DNA of 64,000 bases from Planctomycetaceae bacterium (GCA_041398825.1 JAWKTX010000002.1:592406-656405), one strand, 5' to 3'; positions 28,251 to 37,489 are shown, counted from the first letter of the stretch. Program-made: numbers and translations. Notes: a model not told the origin generated them from the sequence alone.

Positions 28251-28688
28251 TCAGACGGACCGGTCCTGGGCTGCGGAATCGGGCCTGACACGAACAGCCG
28301 ACAGTTCGCGGGTGGTCTTTTCGTGCGGATTTTCTGCCGGTACGGGATGGTCGGCGGAATGGTCGACTGTGACAACGAATTCCGTCTCGCCAAGCAGAAT
28401 TCGATCGCCGGACTTCAGGAAGGCGTGCGCGATGTCCTGATCGTTCACGATGGTCAGATTTGTTGATTCGTTATCAACAATCTCAAACTGTCCGTTCTCA
28501 TGGAGCCGGAATTCTGCGTGGATGCGACTCAGAAGCAGATCGGGAATGGCGACGTCGGCTCGATGGCTGCGGCCGACAGTCAACGGAAGATCCACTGGAG
28601 CAAGGACCAGACGACCGCCTGGGAAAACTTCAGATTGCAGAATTAATAGAGGCATACCGGGGTGTCCGTCTCCCATCGCAGTTGACAT
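28251..28688 (-). CDS. FHA domain protein
   Basis: A 145-residue protein that is essentially one forkhead-associated domain: LTVGRSHRADVAIPDLLLSRIHAEFRL (GRS, then S-R-x-H) and IVDNESTNLTIVNDQ, which matches the N-G/T phosphothreonine-binding loop. FHA domains bind phosphothreonine peptides, so this is a likely reader for the nearby Ser/Thr kinase systems. The start at 28688 is tentative; internal ATGs at about 28673 and 28655 are possible. The tail after residue 110 is disordered and charged. Confidence 0.85.
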   Translation of the reverse strand: MSTAMGDGHPGMPLLILQSEVFPGGRLVLAPVDLPLTVGRSHRADVAIPDLLLSRIHAEFRLHENGQFEIVDNESTNLTIVNDQDIAHAFLKSGDRILLGETEFVVTVDHSADHPVPAENPHEKTTRELSAVRVRPDSAAQDRSV

Positions 28689-29119
28689 TCAGTGGGGGAG
28701 GGCTTCAAACAGAGCGACAGGATACCACATCAACCTGTCAGTCAAAACCGGGAATGCTGTGTATTCATCAATGGATTCCCGAAACCAGAGGGCAATTACG
28801 CATCGCTGCACGTCGCAGGGCTCCCTGAACGACTGAACCTCCCTATCGGCAGAATCCGATTCTTCTGGCTAATTCCGATATTCTTTCCAGGATGACGGAG
28901 GAATCCTGTGGTTGCATTGGCCTCAATCTCTCGAATCGCCATTTCCCATGCTAGGTTTTGCTCAGGGAATGTTGAAATTCGGGCACATCCGTTGCTCCCT
29001 TTCACTTCTCTCTATGTCGGCGATGAACGTCGGCATCGTCGCGCAGTTCTGAGTTTGCTGGGCGGCGGTTCTGCAGGTGCTGAACAACGGAATGACTGAA
29101 ACCGCGGATTGGAAACAAC
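28689..29119. other. Intergenic region, 431 bp
   Basis: Divergent promoter region between the FHA gene and the coiled-coil gene. No further feature recognised. Confidence 0.4.
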
Positions 29120-30268
29120 GTGTCAACAGATCCTGGCGAAACGGTAAAAATCGGCGATCAGCTTGCGGAAATACAACTGCAACTGGGCCTGCTTCTGGAA
29201 TCTGAACTGGATTCTGCTGCTCAGGCTCCCGCAGATACTGGCACGCTGACCGAGCGAATTGAATCGTTGCGGTCCGACATTGCAGCGCTTTCGGAGTCTG
29301 TCAATTCGCGGCTGGGCAGTGCCGTCGAACAGTTGACGGAAGCGCAGTCGAACGCCGTCAGCAGTCAGGGTGAGATTATCCGTACTTTAACGGAAGCAAT
29401 CTTCACCTCTTCGTCCGGTGGTGGCATCGAATCGTCTCAGCTGGAGTCGATGTTCAGCGAATTCGAAAGTCGAATTCTGGATGGTATCCGGCGAACACTA
29501 AAGTCTTCTGACGCGACCGGCGAATCACAGACTCAACTGCATGCGCCGGACCTGAGCGGTATCGACAGCACGGTTTTTGATTCGTCTGCGGAAGTTGCGG
29601 CCCCGCAGTCCATGTCTGAATCGGGCGAGCAGACGTGGGACGATATTCGCCGCGCGCTGCTGGCAGAATCCGGCGACTCTGATCCGGGTGAAAGCTCCGC
29701 TTGTAAAACCAGTGTTTCTGATTCACTCGCCCTGCCAGATCCGATCGACGAACACGTTCCTTCTCCGTTCTCTTCGGTTGACCCGGGAAGAACGCAGGAG
29801 TTCGTTCTTCCCGAAGTTGAAGAGCCACTCGAACCGCCATCGACGATCGATGTCGAAACACTGGACGTACATGAGCTTCGAGACCTTGTGTACGAACGCG
29901 ATCGATTCATTTGTACGCTGATCAATCGGCTGCGACGAAGCCAGCAGTCGAACGGCCAGATCATGAGTATTGATCAACTGCAGGCCATGCAGCATGAAAT
30001 GCCGGAAGAATTTGCGTTCCGAGTGGATCGAACTCTGCAGGCAGTGGACGAGCAGCTTCGACTCAGTGAACTCGAACTGTCACTTGAGCGTGCACGGATC
30101 GCTCGACAAGCCGCTCAACTTGAATACGCTCGCCAGCAGGTCGAAAACAACGCTCGTCAGCTTGGGTACACCGTGAATCATGACGGCACACTGTCGATGG
30201 AAAACATCGCTGCGGTTCGCGGCTCAGCCCAACGCAGATGGCTCGGCAAGCTTGGATTCTCCGAATAG
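29120..30268 (+). CDS. Coiled-coil protein of unknown function
   Basis: A 382-residue soluble protein starting at GTG 29120. An ATG at 29092 opens another frame that begins MTETADWKQR but stops after about 40 codons, so either the GTG is used or a frameshift separates an older N-terminus. Residues 10-120 are heptad-like (QLAEIQLQLGLLLE, ESLRSDIAALSESVNSRLGS). Residues 140-240 are acidic and Ser/Pro-rich. Residues 240-350 are again helical (VHELRDLVYERDRFICTLINRLRRSQQ, ELELSLERARIARQAAQLEYARQQ). The end GSAQRRWLGKLGF could be a short conserved motif. It ends next to a dispersed repeat and is convergent with the HDOD-GGDEF gene. Confidence 0.75.
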   Translation: MSTDPGETVKIGDQLAEIQLQLGLLLESELDSAAQAPADTGTLTERIESLRSDIAALSESVNSRLGSAVEQLTEAQSNAVSSQGEIIRTLTEAIFTSSSGGGIESSQLESMFSEFESRILDGIRRTLKSSDATGESQTQLHAPDLSGIDSTVFDSSAEVAAPQSMSESGEQTWDDIRRALLAESGDSDPGESSACKTSVSDSLALPDPIDEHVPSPFSSVDPGRTQEFVLPEVEEPLEPPSTIDVETLDVHELRDLVYERDRFICTLINRLRRSQQSNGQIMSIDQLQAMQHEMPEEFAFRVDRTLQAVDEQLRLSELELSLERARIARQAAQLEYARQQVENNARQLGYTVNHDGTLSMENIAAVRGSAQRRWLGKLGFSE

Positions 30269-30350
30269 TGCTAACCTGACAGCCAGTTGGAAAACGGGAC
30301 TGGCTCGAGCGGGAGACCTGACTCTTCTCCGACATGCTTTTGTCAGGTGT
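30268..30350. repeat. Dispersed hairpin element, copy 1 (left half)
   Basis: Shares GTGCTAACCTGACAGC and ACGGGACTGGCTCGAGC, then GGGAGACCTGA, with the copies at 36529, 55791 and 57576. Its first base is the last base of the upstream stop codon. The right half of the element is not conserved here. Confidence 0.8.
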
Positions 30351-30410
30351 ACTCAAGTGTCTTTGGCTGGGTAAATTTGCAGTCCAGAGCCAGGCAGGGG
30401 AAAGGCTGCT

Positions 30411-31934
30411 CTACGCAATGCATGGTTCCGCTGCCTGAAGCGGCGTGAGCTTACCATTCGTTCGCAGGAATACGGCGCATTGATTGCCACCCAGGCTGCG
30501 TGCTTTTTGCGTGGCCTTCTGTGCTTCTTTCGTGACCAGATCCAGGTTCCCTGCTTTTCTGTCCGCGGCTACGGCTATGGCACCAATGCTGGCCGAAATC
30601 AGAATATCTTCGGTGCAGGACAGTCGAATCTCTGCAATGCGTTTGTGAAGTCGTCGAGAGATCCTCGCGACAAGTTCCGGCGTTGCGTTTGGAAGGTAAA
30701 TCAGAAACTCATCACCACCAAATCGGATTACGAAATCGTCTGGTCGAATGACCTGGCGAACAACTGAAGCAATGCGTCGCAGGGCTTCGTCACCGAGTGA
30801 TTCGCCGTGATGCAGGTTCAGGCTGCCGAAGTTGTCGATATCCACAAAGACAACGCCGGAGCTGAGGTTTTGACGGATGGTTCGATCGTACTCCGTCGAG
30901 GCTGCTTTTAGTACACTGCGCCCGTAGACATGCGTTAGCTCATCTTTCCATTGCGATTTGTCGGTCGAGCCGGGATCGATGTTCAGGCACCGAAGCTGAT
31001 TCTGTGTTGCAATTTCGAATAACAATTCATTGGCATCTTCAAGGATGCGTTCGAGAGATCGATTGCTTCCGATATCGACCGAAAACATCGCAGCAATCTG
31101 CGTGGCGCGCGCATCGATGTCGGCCAGCGTTTCAGTAATTTCGTCCGGGGCAATTCCGAAAACCAGCATCAACAGCTGATCAAGCACCTGGCGGTTACAG
31201 GATCGATCGCTCACCACCTTTTCGAAGTAGTCGACGACAATCGCAGATGTTTTCAGCGCTGTTGCCAGCGTTGGATGACCCTTATCACCCGCCATGACAA
31301 AGTCGCTTGTATCGTGGTGAGTTGCGATGGCGTCGACAAACTCGTCGCCCAGCATCCAGCGGTCGCAAAGCTGCATGCTGACATCGGTGTGGCTGAACCC
31401 GAAAGCCGATCGTTCCAGATCCTCAATTTTCGAATCGTCCAGCGAGCTCAACACTTCCATGATGTAGGTGTTTTCGTCAGCAGACAACATGGCCAGACGT
31501 CCTACATCCTGAAGCAGGCCCGCTAGGAACCAGTTCGCAGGATCTGCTCCCGCGACATAATGAGCCAGTGTTTCGGCCGAAGCAGCCTGAAACAATGATT
31601 GCTTCCACAATAACTGATACCAGGGTTTCACGGTGGAAGCTCGCGAAGTCCGGGCCGCTGACAAGGCAAAACCCATGACCAGCATGCGAACCAGATTCAG
31701 TCCCAGCAGCGGGATTGCAGATTCGATGGATGCCGCCCTGTAGCGAACTCCAAACAATGCGGAGTTGGCCGTCTTGAGTATCCGGGCGGAAATCGCAGGA
31801 TCTGCCTTCACGACGGCAATCAGCTCCTCCATGTCCGGTTCAGGCTGCTGCGCAATTTCAAGAACGCGTCGCGCGACCTCAGGAAGCGTCGGGAGCGATT
31901 CTGATTCCAGAATGTCTTGCAGATTTAACGCCAC
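30411..31934 (-). CDS. HDOD-GGDEF diguanylate cyclase
   Basis: A 507-residue soluble protein. The HDOD domain fills about residues 10-210 (SLPTLPEVARRVLEIAQQPEPDMEELIAVVKADPAISARILKTANSALFG) and lacks the HD catalytic pair, as HDOD domains do. The GGDEF domain fills about residues 330-495 with FVIRFGGDEFLIY intact and RPDD five residues upstream, which is the RxxD product-inhibition site. It should make c-di-GMP from two GTP and be feedback-inhibited. The HDOD module presumably receives a signal or scaffolds partners. It is convergent with the coiled-coil gene. Confidence 0.92.
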   Translation of the reverse strand: MALNLQDILESESLPTLPEVARRVLEIAQQPEPDMEELIAVVKADPAISARILKTANSALFGVRYRAASIESAIPLLGLNLVRMLVMGFALSAARTSRASTVKPWYQLLWKQSLFQAASAETLAHYVAGADPANWFLAGLLQDVGRLAMLSADENTYIMEVLSSLDDSKIEDLERSAFGFSHTDVSMQLCDRWMLGDEFVDAIATHHDTSDFVMAGDKGHPTLATALKTSAIVVDYFEKVVSDRSCNRQVLDQLLMLVFGIAPDEITETLADIDARATQIAAMFSVDIGSNRSLERILEDANELLFEIATQNQLRCLNIDPGSTDKSQWKDELTHVYGRSVLKAASTEYDRTIRQNLSSGVVFVDIDNFGSLNLHHGESLGDEALRRIASVVRQVIRPDDFVIRFGGDEFLIYLPNATPELVARISRRLHKRIAEIRLSCTEDILISASIGAIAVAADRKAGNLDLVTKEAQKATQKARSLGGNQCAVFLRTNGKLTPLQAAEPCIA

Positions 31935-32189
31935 AAACCACTGCCTTCACAGGAGTTTACGAGGATGATCCAACAAATTGTGATGCTGGTGGTCAGGATT
32001 GCTTATCGAAGCCAACAGGGCTTCGCTTGCCGAAGGAATCCCAGTTGAATCGAAATGAAGCAAGCAATTTGCTCGGATACCAAATGTCAGTTCGGCAATG
32101 GAGGGGGCATTGGGAAAGATAGCCCGAGTTGCTCGAAAAACGGCTTTGACGTGTTTTTTTTTCCAGATCCGACCAACGATTCACACAAC

Positions 32190-32219
32190 TTGACCGAATT
32201 TCCAGACGCCTTTTATACT
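32190..32219 (+). promoter_or_regulatory. Candidate sigma-70-type promoter
   Basis: TTGACC at 32190-32195 and TATACT at 32214-32219 with an 18-bp spacer. It lies 128 bp before the TPR-like membrane protein gene, and its expected start site lies immediately before the terminator-like hairpin at 32230. Confidence 0.6.
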
Positions 32220-32229
32220 GCGTCTCCTG

Positions 32230-32256
32230 CCCGCAGTCTGGTAACTGCGGGTTTTT
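32230..32256 (+). terminator. Rho-independent terminator or attenuator hairpin
   Basis: Perfect 8-bp stem CCCGCAGT/ACTGCGGG with a 6-base loop followed by five T. It lies inside the 5' leader of the gene at 32347, directly after a good promoter, so it should either terminate a very short RNA or act as an attenuator. Confidence 0.75.
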
Positions 32257-32346
32257 GCTTACTGCACGCTCCTCCTGGCGTTAGGTTCTTTGAACGTAAC
32301 GTTCGACGGGACCCTGTGATCCATCGACCCGAAAGTCGTTTCGAAC

Positions 32347-33477
32347 ATGTCCGACAAGCACTACGTTCATCAACCGGAAGAAACAGAACTGGCCAAGGTT
32401 CTTCGCGAATCGCGGAGCTGGTTTGACACTTACGGAACCACCCTGATCTATGGGTTGTCGGCCATCCTCGCTGTCGTAGCCCTGGTGGTCTACATCCAGC
32501 GAAGGCCTGCTCCCACGGCCCCCGCTTCAATGGAACTGCTTCAGGCAAGCACCGTGGAACAGTTCCGCGACATCGCCGACAAATTTTCCAGCAGTGAAAT
32601 TGGAATTCGCGCGAGACTGCGGCAGGCCGAACTGCAGATGAACAGTGCCGTCAACAAAATGTTCTCGGACCGAGCGACCGCGAATGAAGAACTGGAGGCC
32701 GCTCAGAAGGCATACGATCAACTGATCGATCGAAGCGATATCCCGTCGGATGTGCGTGAAAGTGTGCTTGCGGGGGTGGCTCGGCTGATCGAATGCCGTA
32801 ACGACGGTAGCGAAACCGCAATCAGCAATGCCACGAAAGCCTGGCAGAAGCTGATCGAAGAATTTCCAGATTCGGAAGTGTATAAAGAATACGCGGAAAG
32901 CCGGATTGAAAGTCTGAAGAGTCCGGATGCGAAGACGTTCTACGCATGGTTTCACGCTCAGGATCCGAAGCCGGGCGATGACCTTCTGCTTCCTCAGGAC
33001 AAACCGGCCGTTCCAAACGTACCGAATGCATTCGAACTGCCGGAACTGGATCTTTCTGGCGGATTGATGCCTGCTACCAGCACCCCGGCAGAGCCCGCGT
33101 CAGATACTCCGAAGCCAGACGCCCCGGCAGAGCCCGCGTCAGACGCTCCGAAGCCAGATGCTCCGGCAGAGCCCGCGTCGGACGCTCCGAAGCCAGATGC
33201 CCCGGCAGAGCCCGCGTCAGACGCTCCGAAGCCAGACGCCCCGGCAGAGCCCGCGTCAGACGCTCCGAAGCCAGACGCCCCGGCAGAGCCCGCGTCAGAC
33301 GCTCCGAAGCCAGACACCCCGGCTGCCCCCGCGTCGGACGCTCCAAAACCAGACGCCCCGGCAGAGCCCGCGTCAGACGCTCCGAAGCCAGACGCCCCGG
33401 CAGAGCCCGCGTCGGACGCTCCGAAACCAGACGCCCCGGCAGAGCCCGCGTCGGACGCTCCAAAGTCTGGCGAATGA
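32347..33477 (+). CDS. Membrane-anchored TPR-like protein with Pro/Ala/Asp repeat tail
   Basis: A 376-residue protein. After a 30-residue cytoplasmic N-terminus there is one transmembrane helix (TLIYGLSAILAVVALVVYIQ), then a helical extracytoplasmic domain of about 150 residues similar in layout to YfgM/TPR_21 proteins (FRDIADKFSSSEIGIRARLRQAELQMN, AWQKLIEEFPDSEVYKEYAESRIESL). The C-terminal 130 residues are ten tandem copies of a 13-residue unit, APAEPASDAPKPD, an extended acidic spacer. The stop overlaps the rluD start by 4 bp, so translation is coupled. YfgM-like proteins assist the Sec translocon; here that is only an analogy. Confidence 0.78.
   Translation: MSDKHYVHQPEETELAKVLRESRSWFDTYGTTLIYGLSAILAVVALVVYIQRRPAPTAPASMELLQASTVEQFRDIADKFSSSEIGIRARLRQAELQMNSAVNKMFSDRATANEELEAAQKAYDQLIDRSDIPSDVRESVLAGVARLIECRNDGSETAISNATKAWQKLIEEFPDSEVYKEYAESRIESLKSPDAKTFYAWFHAQDPKPGDDLLLPQDKPAVPNVPNAFELPELDLSGGLMPATSTPAEPASDTPKPDAPAEPASDAPKPDAPAEPASDAPKPDAPAEPASDAPKPDAPAEPASDAPKPDAPAEPASDAPKPDTPAAPASDAPKPDAPAEPASDAPKPDAPAEPASDAPKPDAPAEPASDAPKSGE
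33082..33471 (+). repeat. 39-bp tandem repeat, ten copies, inside the coding sequence
   Basis: Ten in-frame units encode (T/A)PAEPASD(T/A)PKPD. Differences are mostly synonymous (gat/gac, tca/tcg) or A/T and E/A exchanges in units 1, 7 and 10. The exact periodicity suggests recent expansion by slippage or unequal recombination. Long frames seen on the other strand here are by-products of the repeat. Confidence 0.95.
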
Positions 33478-34595
33478 CCAGCCCTTCGAGCGACGATGAT
33501 CATTTCCTTCCGCCAGAGCCCATCGAACAACCCGATGGGCTCTGCGACGATGAAGCTGCTGAATCTGGCGATTTGTCGGCCGTGCTGTCTCAGGCCGTCG
33601 AACCACTGGCCTTAACGGTTGAGGCTCGTGCGCATGGATGGCGACTGGATCATTACCTCAGTCGCTTGTTCGCAAATCACAGTCGAGCGCAGTTGCAAAA
33701 GGGAATAGAAGCGGGATCGATCAAGCTCAACGGACTGGCCACGCGTCCCTCCAGACGCCTCCGCGTCAATGATCGTATTTGGGTGCAGTTGCCGGACGCA
33801 GAAGAAAGTCACATACCGCCCGAAGATATTCCGCTCGACGTCTTGTTCGAAGATGACTATTTGGTTGTCTTGAACAAAGCAGCCAACATGATCGTGCATC
33901 CGGGAAAAGGAAACTACGGTGGCACCCTTGCCGGCGCGCTGCAGTTTCATTTTAACCAGCTGAGCGACGTGGCAGGCCGTCATCGGCCGGGGATTGTGCA
34001 TCGGCTGGATCGTGATACAAGTGGCGTGATCCTGGTTGCCAAAGACAATCAGATTCATCAGAAGCTCAGTTCGCAGTTCGAACGTCGGGAAGTGAAAAAA
34101 GAATATCGGGCGATTGTCCGTGGCGTCCCGGAACTGGATTCGGATTACATTCGAACGCACGTGTGTGTGCATCCACGGGTACGTGAAAAGATGATGGTTT
34201 GCCCGGAAGGTGGGAATGCTCGCGAAGCGGTCACGTTCTATAAAACAGGCGAAACATTTCTGAACCGATTTGCTCTGATGGAGTTGCACCCGGCGACAGG
34301 AAGAACCCATCAGTTACGAATTCACATGCTGCATATTGGTACTCCCATCGTTGCCGACAAGCTGTACATGGGGCAGTCGTCGTTCTGCAAATCGCAGGTT
34401 CTGGGCGACGGGAAGACAGATGGTGCGGTCAGCAGTTCGGCAGGCAGCGATGAAGACGTGTTGATTGCGAGACAGGCTTTACATGCCTATCGATTGACGA
34501 TTCGGCATCCGGTGAGTGGAAAAGAGGTGCAGTTTGAAGCACCATTCCCACCAGACTTCGAACGAACTCTGCACTGGCTGAGATCGGTTGGCTGA
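33474..34595 (+). CDS. rluD: RluD-family 23S rRNA pseudouridine synthase
   Basis: A 373-residue protein. The S4 RNA-binding domain (RLDHYLSRLFANHSRAQLQKGIEAGSIKLNG) follows a 45-residue acidic N-terminal extension. The catalytic domain has the nucleophile motif HRLDRDTSGVILVAKD (about residues 178-193), preceded by GIV, and the C-terminal GRTHQLRIHMLHIGTPIVAD. This is the RluA/RluD class that converts uridines in helix 69 of 23S rRNA. Assignment to RluD itself rests on the S4 domain and general similarity. Start ATGA overlaps the upstream stop. Confidence 0.88.
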   Translation: MTSPSSDDDHFLPPEPIEQPDGLCDDEAAESGDLSAVLSQAVEPLALTVEARAHGWRLDHYLSRLFANHSRAQLQKGIEAGSIKLNGLATRPSRRLRVNDRIWVQLPDAEESHIPPEDIPLDVLFEDDYLVVLNKAANMIVHPGKGNYGGTLAGALQFHFNQLSDVAGRHRPGIVHRLDRDTSGVILVAKDNQIHQKLSSQFERREVKKEYRAIVRGVPELDSDYIRTHVCVHPRVREKMMVCPEGGNAREAVTFYKTGETFLNRFALMELHPATGRTHQLRIHMLHIGTPIVADKLYMGQSSFCKSQVLGDGKTDGAVSSSAGSDEDVLIARQALHAYRLTIRHPVSGKEVQFEAPFPPDFERTLHWLRSVG

Positions 34596-34802
34596 CGCGA
34601 TCACAATGTTTGTCCATACTTCGCAGGATGATCCGCGGGAAGTAAAGACTGTTCTTGCCGTCCCGTCCGCTAATTCCGTCCATGTGTTGCTGCTGCGTGC
34701 TGTAGCCTCCGGTTATCGTGTCGATCGCGTTCACAACAAACAGCCAGGCTTAAATACTTCAGTCCGATCATTCATCGCCCATTTCATCAAAGGACAACTC
34801 CT

Positions 34803-35666
34803 GTGAAACTTGCAAACATTCGTCTGGCGGATGGAACTCCGGCCATCGCCGCGGTTCATAAGGACACGGTTCAGCCGCTGGATCTTTCGCAGGTCGACAA
34901 TTGCCATTCTTTGTCTGATGTACTGCATTCAGCGGATCCTGGCGGGCTTGCACGCTTTCTGCTGAAGCCGGGGACTCATCCCATTCCCTTCAGCGAGGTT
35001 CAGTTTCTGGCTCCGATTGATCAGCAGGAAGTCTGGGCTGCCGGCGTCACGTACAAGCGAAGCCAGGTGGCTCGAATGGAAGAGTCAGAATCCGGGGCTT
35101 CGCATTACGACAAGGTTTACTCCGCCGATCGTCCTGAACTCTTTTTCAAAGGCACCCTGTCGCGTGTTTCGGGCCCGGGTCAGCCTGTTCGGGTAAGGCA
35201 CGACAGTGAATGGAGCGTGCCCGAGCCAGAGTTTACTCTGGTAATCAATCCGGCTGGAAAAATCGTGGGATACACCATCGGCAATGACATGTCGGCCCGA
35301 GATATTGAAGGGGAAAACCCGTTGTATCTTCCTCAGGCCAAGGTGTACCGACAATGTGCGGGTCTTGGGCCCTGTGTTCTGCTGGCCGAAGAGCCGCTGG
35401 ATCTGCCTTCTGTAGAAATTCGTCTGGAAATCAGTCGCAACAACGCAGTTGTTTTCGAAGGGGCGACGTCACTGGCTCAACTCAACAGAAAGCTGGACGA
35501 TCTTGCCACATGGCTTTATCGTGAAAATGAATTTCCGAAGGGCGCTTTCCTGATGACCGGTACAGGCATTGTTCCGGATGACAACTTCACTCTGGAGAAC
35601 GGGGATCGCGTAGACATTACGGTTGCGGGCATCGGAACTCTCAGCAACCCGGTGGTAAAGGACTAA
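34803..35666 (+). CDS. Fumarylacetoacetate hydrolase family protein, sugar-acid dehydratase-like
   Basis: A 287-residue protein with GTG start preceded by AAAGGA. The FAH domain occupies residues 75-285: WAAGVTYKRS, ELFFKG, EPEFTLVI (metal-binding E-x-E), IGNDMSARDIEGENPLYLPQAKVYRQCAGLGP and TGTGIVP. The E-G-E-N-P-L-Y-L-P-Q-A-K sequence is typical of 2-keto-3-deoxy-D-arabinonate dehydratase-type members rather than of true fumarylacetoacetases. So the likely reaction is dehydration of a 2-keto-3-deoxy sugar acid; the substrate is inferred. panB starts 4 bp after its stop. Confidence 0.8.
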   Translation: MKLANIRLADGTPAIAAVHKDTVQPLDLSQVDNCHSLSDVLHSADPGGLARFLLKPGTHPIPFSEVQFLAPIDQQEVWAAGVTYKRSQVARMEESESGASHYDKVYSADRPELFFKGTLSRVSGPGQPVRVRHDSEWSVPEPEFTLVINPAGKIVGYTIGNDMSARDIEGENPLYLPQAKVYRQCAGLGPCVLLAEEPLDLPSVEIRLEISRNNAVVFEGATSLAQLNRKLDDLATWLYRENEFPKGAFLMTGTGIVPDDNFTLENGDRVDITVAGIGTLSNPVVKD

Positions 35667-35670
35667 ATGC

Positions 35671-36468
35671 ATGACCATCAGGAAAATGACAGTGCCGGCG
35701 TTTCGCGACGCTGCAGCCAGTGGTCGAAGGTTATCGATGCTGACAGCGTACGATGCCATGTGGGCCGGAATTCTGGATGCCGCGGGCGTTGACAGCATTC
35801 TGGTAGGTGACAGCCTGGCGATGGTCGTTCAGGGAAGAAACACCACACTGCCCGTGACTCTCGATCAGATGATCTATCATGGGGAAATGGTGGTCCGCGC
35901 AACGCAGCGAGCACTGGTGATTGTTGACATGCCTTTCATGTCATATCAGGTCAGCACCGCTCAGGCCGTGGAGAATGCCGGTCGAATCATCAAAGAGACC
36001 GGTGCGGATGCCATTAAACTGGAAGGGGGTGTTATCCAGGCCGACACCATTCAGGCAATTGGTCGAGCTGAAATTCCTGTCATGGCTCATGTGGGTATGC
36101 GTCCACAGGCCGTACGGCAGCTTGGCGGCATGGGAAAGGTGCAACGCGACGAACAGCAGCTTCTGGACGATGCCCGCGCTGCGGAAGATGCTGGTGCATT
36201 CGGGATTGTGCTTGAACTCGTCCCGGAAGATCTTGCCAGGAAGATTACGGAAACGATCAGTATTCCGACGATCGGCATCGGAGCCGGTCCTCATTGTACC
36301 GGTCAGGTGCTGGTGGGGCCCGACATGCTGGGGCTGACGCCGAACTTCAAGCCGCGATTTCTGAAGCACTACGGTCAGCTGCGTGAAGCCGCGACAGCTG
36401 CCGTGGAATCCTATGTTCGTGAAGTGCAGACCGGTGCGTTTCCGGATGCAGAACACTCACACCGATAA
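35671..36468 (+). CDS. panB: 3-methyl-2-oxobutanoate hydroxymethyltransferase
   Basis: First committed step of pantothenate (and so CoA) synthesis: transfers a hydroxymethyl group from 5,10-methylene-tetrahydrofolate to 3-methyl-2-oxobutanoate. The 265-residue length fits the family. Motifs visible are the N-terminal LTAYDAMWAGILDAAGVDSILVGDSLAMVVQG (metal-binding Asp), ADAIKLEGG, MAHVGMRPQ, the catalytic-Glu region LELVPEDLA, and IGIGAGPHCTGQVLV. panC is not adjacent. Confidence 0.95.
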   Translation: MTIRKMTVPAFRDAAASGRRLSMLTAYDAMWAGILDAAGVDSILVGDSLAMVVQGRNTTLPVTLDQMIYHGEMVVRATQRALVIVDMPFMSYQVSTAQAVENAGRIIKETGADAIKLEGGVIQADTIQAIGRAEIPVMAHVGMRPQAVRQLGGMGKVQRDEQQLLDDARAAEDAGAFGIVLELVPEDLARKITETISIPTIGIGAGPHCTGQVLVGPDMLGLTPNFKPRFLKHYGQLREAATAAVESYVREVQTGAFPDAEHSHR

Positions 36469-36528
36469 CCCAAATGACTCGATTCAATTACTGTCAGACG
36501 GATGACGGAGTCCTTCTGTAAGAATGCG

Positions 36529-36642
36529 GTGCTAACCTGACAGCTTGCTGACAAAACGGGCTCGCGCAGGAAACCTGAAAACACGATGGTTTCCAGTGGT
36601 CCTGCGTGCCTGTCCCGGTTCTTCAACGGACAGCTAAGCTAA
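36529..36642. repeat. Dispersed hairpin element, copy 2
   Basis: About 114 bp in the spacer between panB and the UPF0173 gene. It starts GTGCTAACCTGACAGC as in copy 1, has an inner CACGATGGTTTCCAGT segment as in copy 4, and ends CCTGTCCCGGTTCTTCAACG with AGCTAAGCTAAG. Ends form an imperfect inverted repeat (AAAACGGG against CCCGGTTCTT). Confidence 0.85.
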
Positions 36643-36681
36643 GAGACCGTTTGTTTGCTGATTCAAAAGGACCAATCGGAC

Positions 36682-37377
36682 ATGGCAACGACGTTGACAT
36701 TTCTCGGACATAGCGCATTTCAGATTCGCATCGACGAAAAAACGATACTCATTGACCCGTTTCTCACACACAATCCGCTGGCTGCCGTCAGCGCTGATGA
36801 CATCGAAGCGGACTATATCATCGTGACACACGGTCACGATGACCATGTTGGAGACACCATTGCCATCGCAAAGCGCACCGGGGCCGTTGTGATTTCGAAT
36901 CACGAAATCTGCGAATGGCTTCTGCGGCAGGGGGTGCCGAACGTTCATGGAATGCACATCGGCGGCAGTCACGCTTTCCCGTTTGGGACGGTCAAACTCA
37001 CGATTGCTCATCATGGTTCGATGCTGCCGGATGGATCTTACGGCGGGAACCCAGCGGGAATCCTTGTGCAAACGACTGATGGTACCATCTATCATGCGGG
37101 CGACACGGGCCTGTTTTATGATATGACGCTTATTGGAGAAGAAGGTCTGGATGTCGCCATTCTGCCGATCGGTGATAACTACACGATGGGGCCGACAGAC
37201 TCGATTCGAGCGGTACGAATGCTGAGCCCGACCTCCGTAATTCCCGGGCACTACAATACGTTTCCGCTGATAGAACAAGACGTTGAAAACTGGGCCGATG
37301 AAATCAGACATCAAACAGGCGTCCAGCCTGTTGTGCTGAATCCGGGTGAAGACTTCACACTGTCGAAAAGTTCGTAG
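36682..37377 (+). CDS. UPF0173 metal-dependent hydrolase (metallo-beta-lactamase fold)
   Basis: A 231-residue protein; the ATG at 36682 gives MATTLTFLGHSAFQI and follows AAAGGACC. The metallo-beta-lactamase signature THGHDDHVGD is at about residues 52-61. Further ligand positions are IAHHGS, HAGDTGLFYDM and PGHYNTFP. Family members are zinc hydrolases of unassigned substrate, often annotated YtkL-like. Start assigned over the longer frame because family proteins begin at this Met. Confidence 0.88.
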   Translation: MATTLTFLGHSAFQIRIDEKTILIDPFLTHNPLAAVSADDIEADYIIVTHGHDDHVGDTIAIAKRTGAVVISNHEICEWLLRQGVPNVHGMHIGGSHAFPFGTVKLTIAHHGSMLPDGSYGGNPAGILVQTTDGTIYHAGDTGLFYDMTLIGEEGLDVAILPIGDNYTMGPTDSIRAVRMLSPTSVIPGHYNTFPLIEQDVENWADEIRHQTGVQPVVLNPGEDFTLSKSS

Positions 37378-37489
37378 TCCGTCTGTGGCAACAGGAGTCC
37401 CTACGCTCAGGCTTTTGGCGATGTCATACCAGCTTGTGACGTCCTGCCAGTATGGCTTGTGATCCGCGTGCACAAAAAGTAAGTCAGCC

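Noticed and set aside
32994..33530. Long minus-strand frame of GASGFGASDAGSA-type repeats
   Set aside because: Antisense by-product of the 39-bp coding repeat; plus-strand frame has a membrane anchor and TPR-like part.
34588..34806. 72-codon frame between rluD and the FAH-family gene
   Set aside because: No ribosome site and no family-like sequence; treated as spacer.
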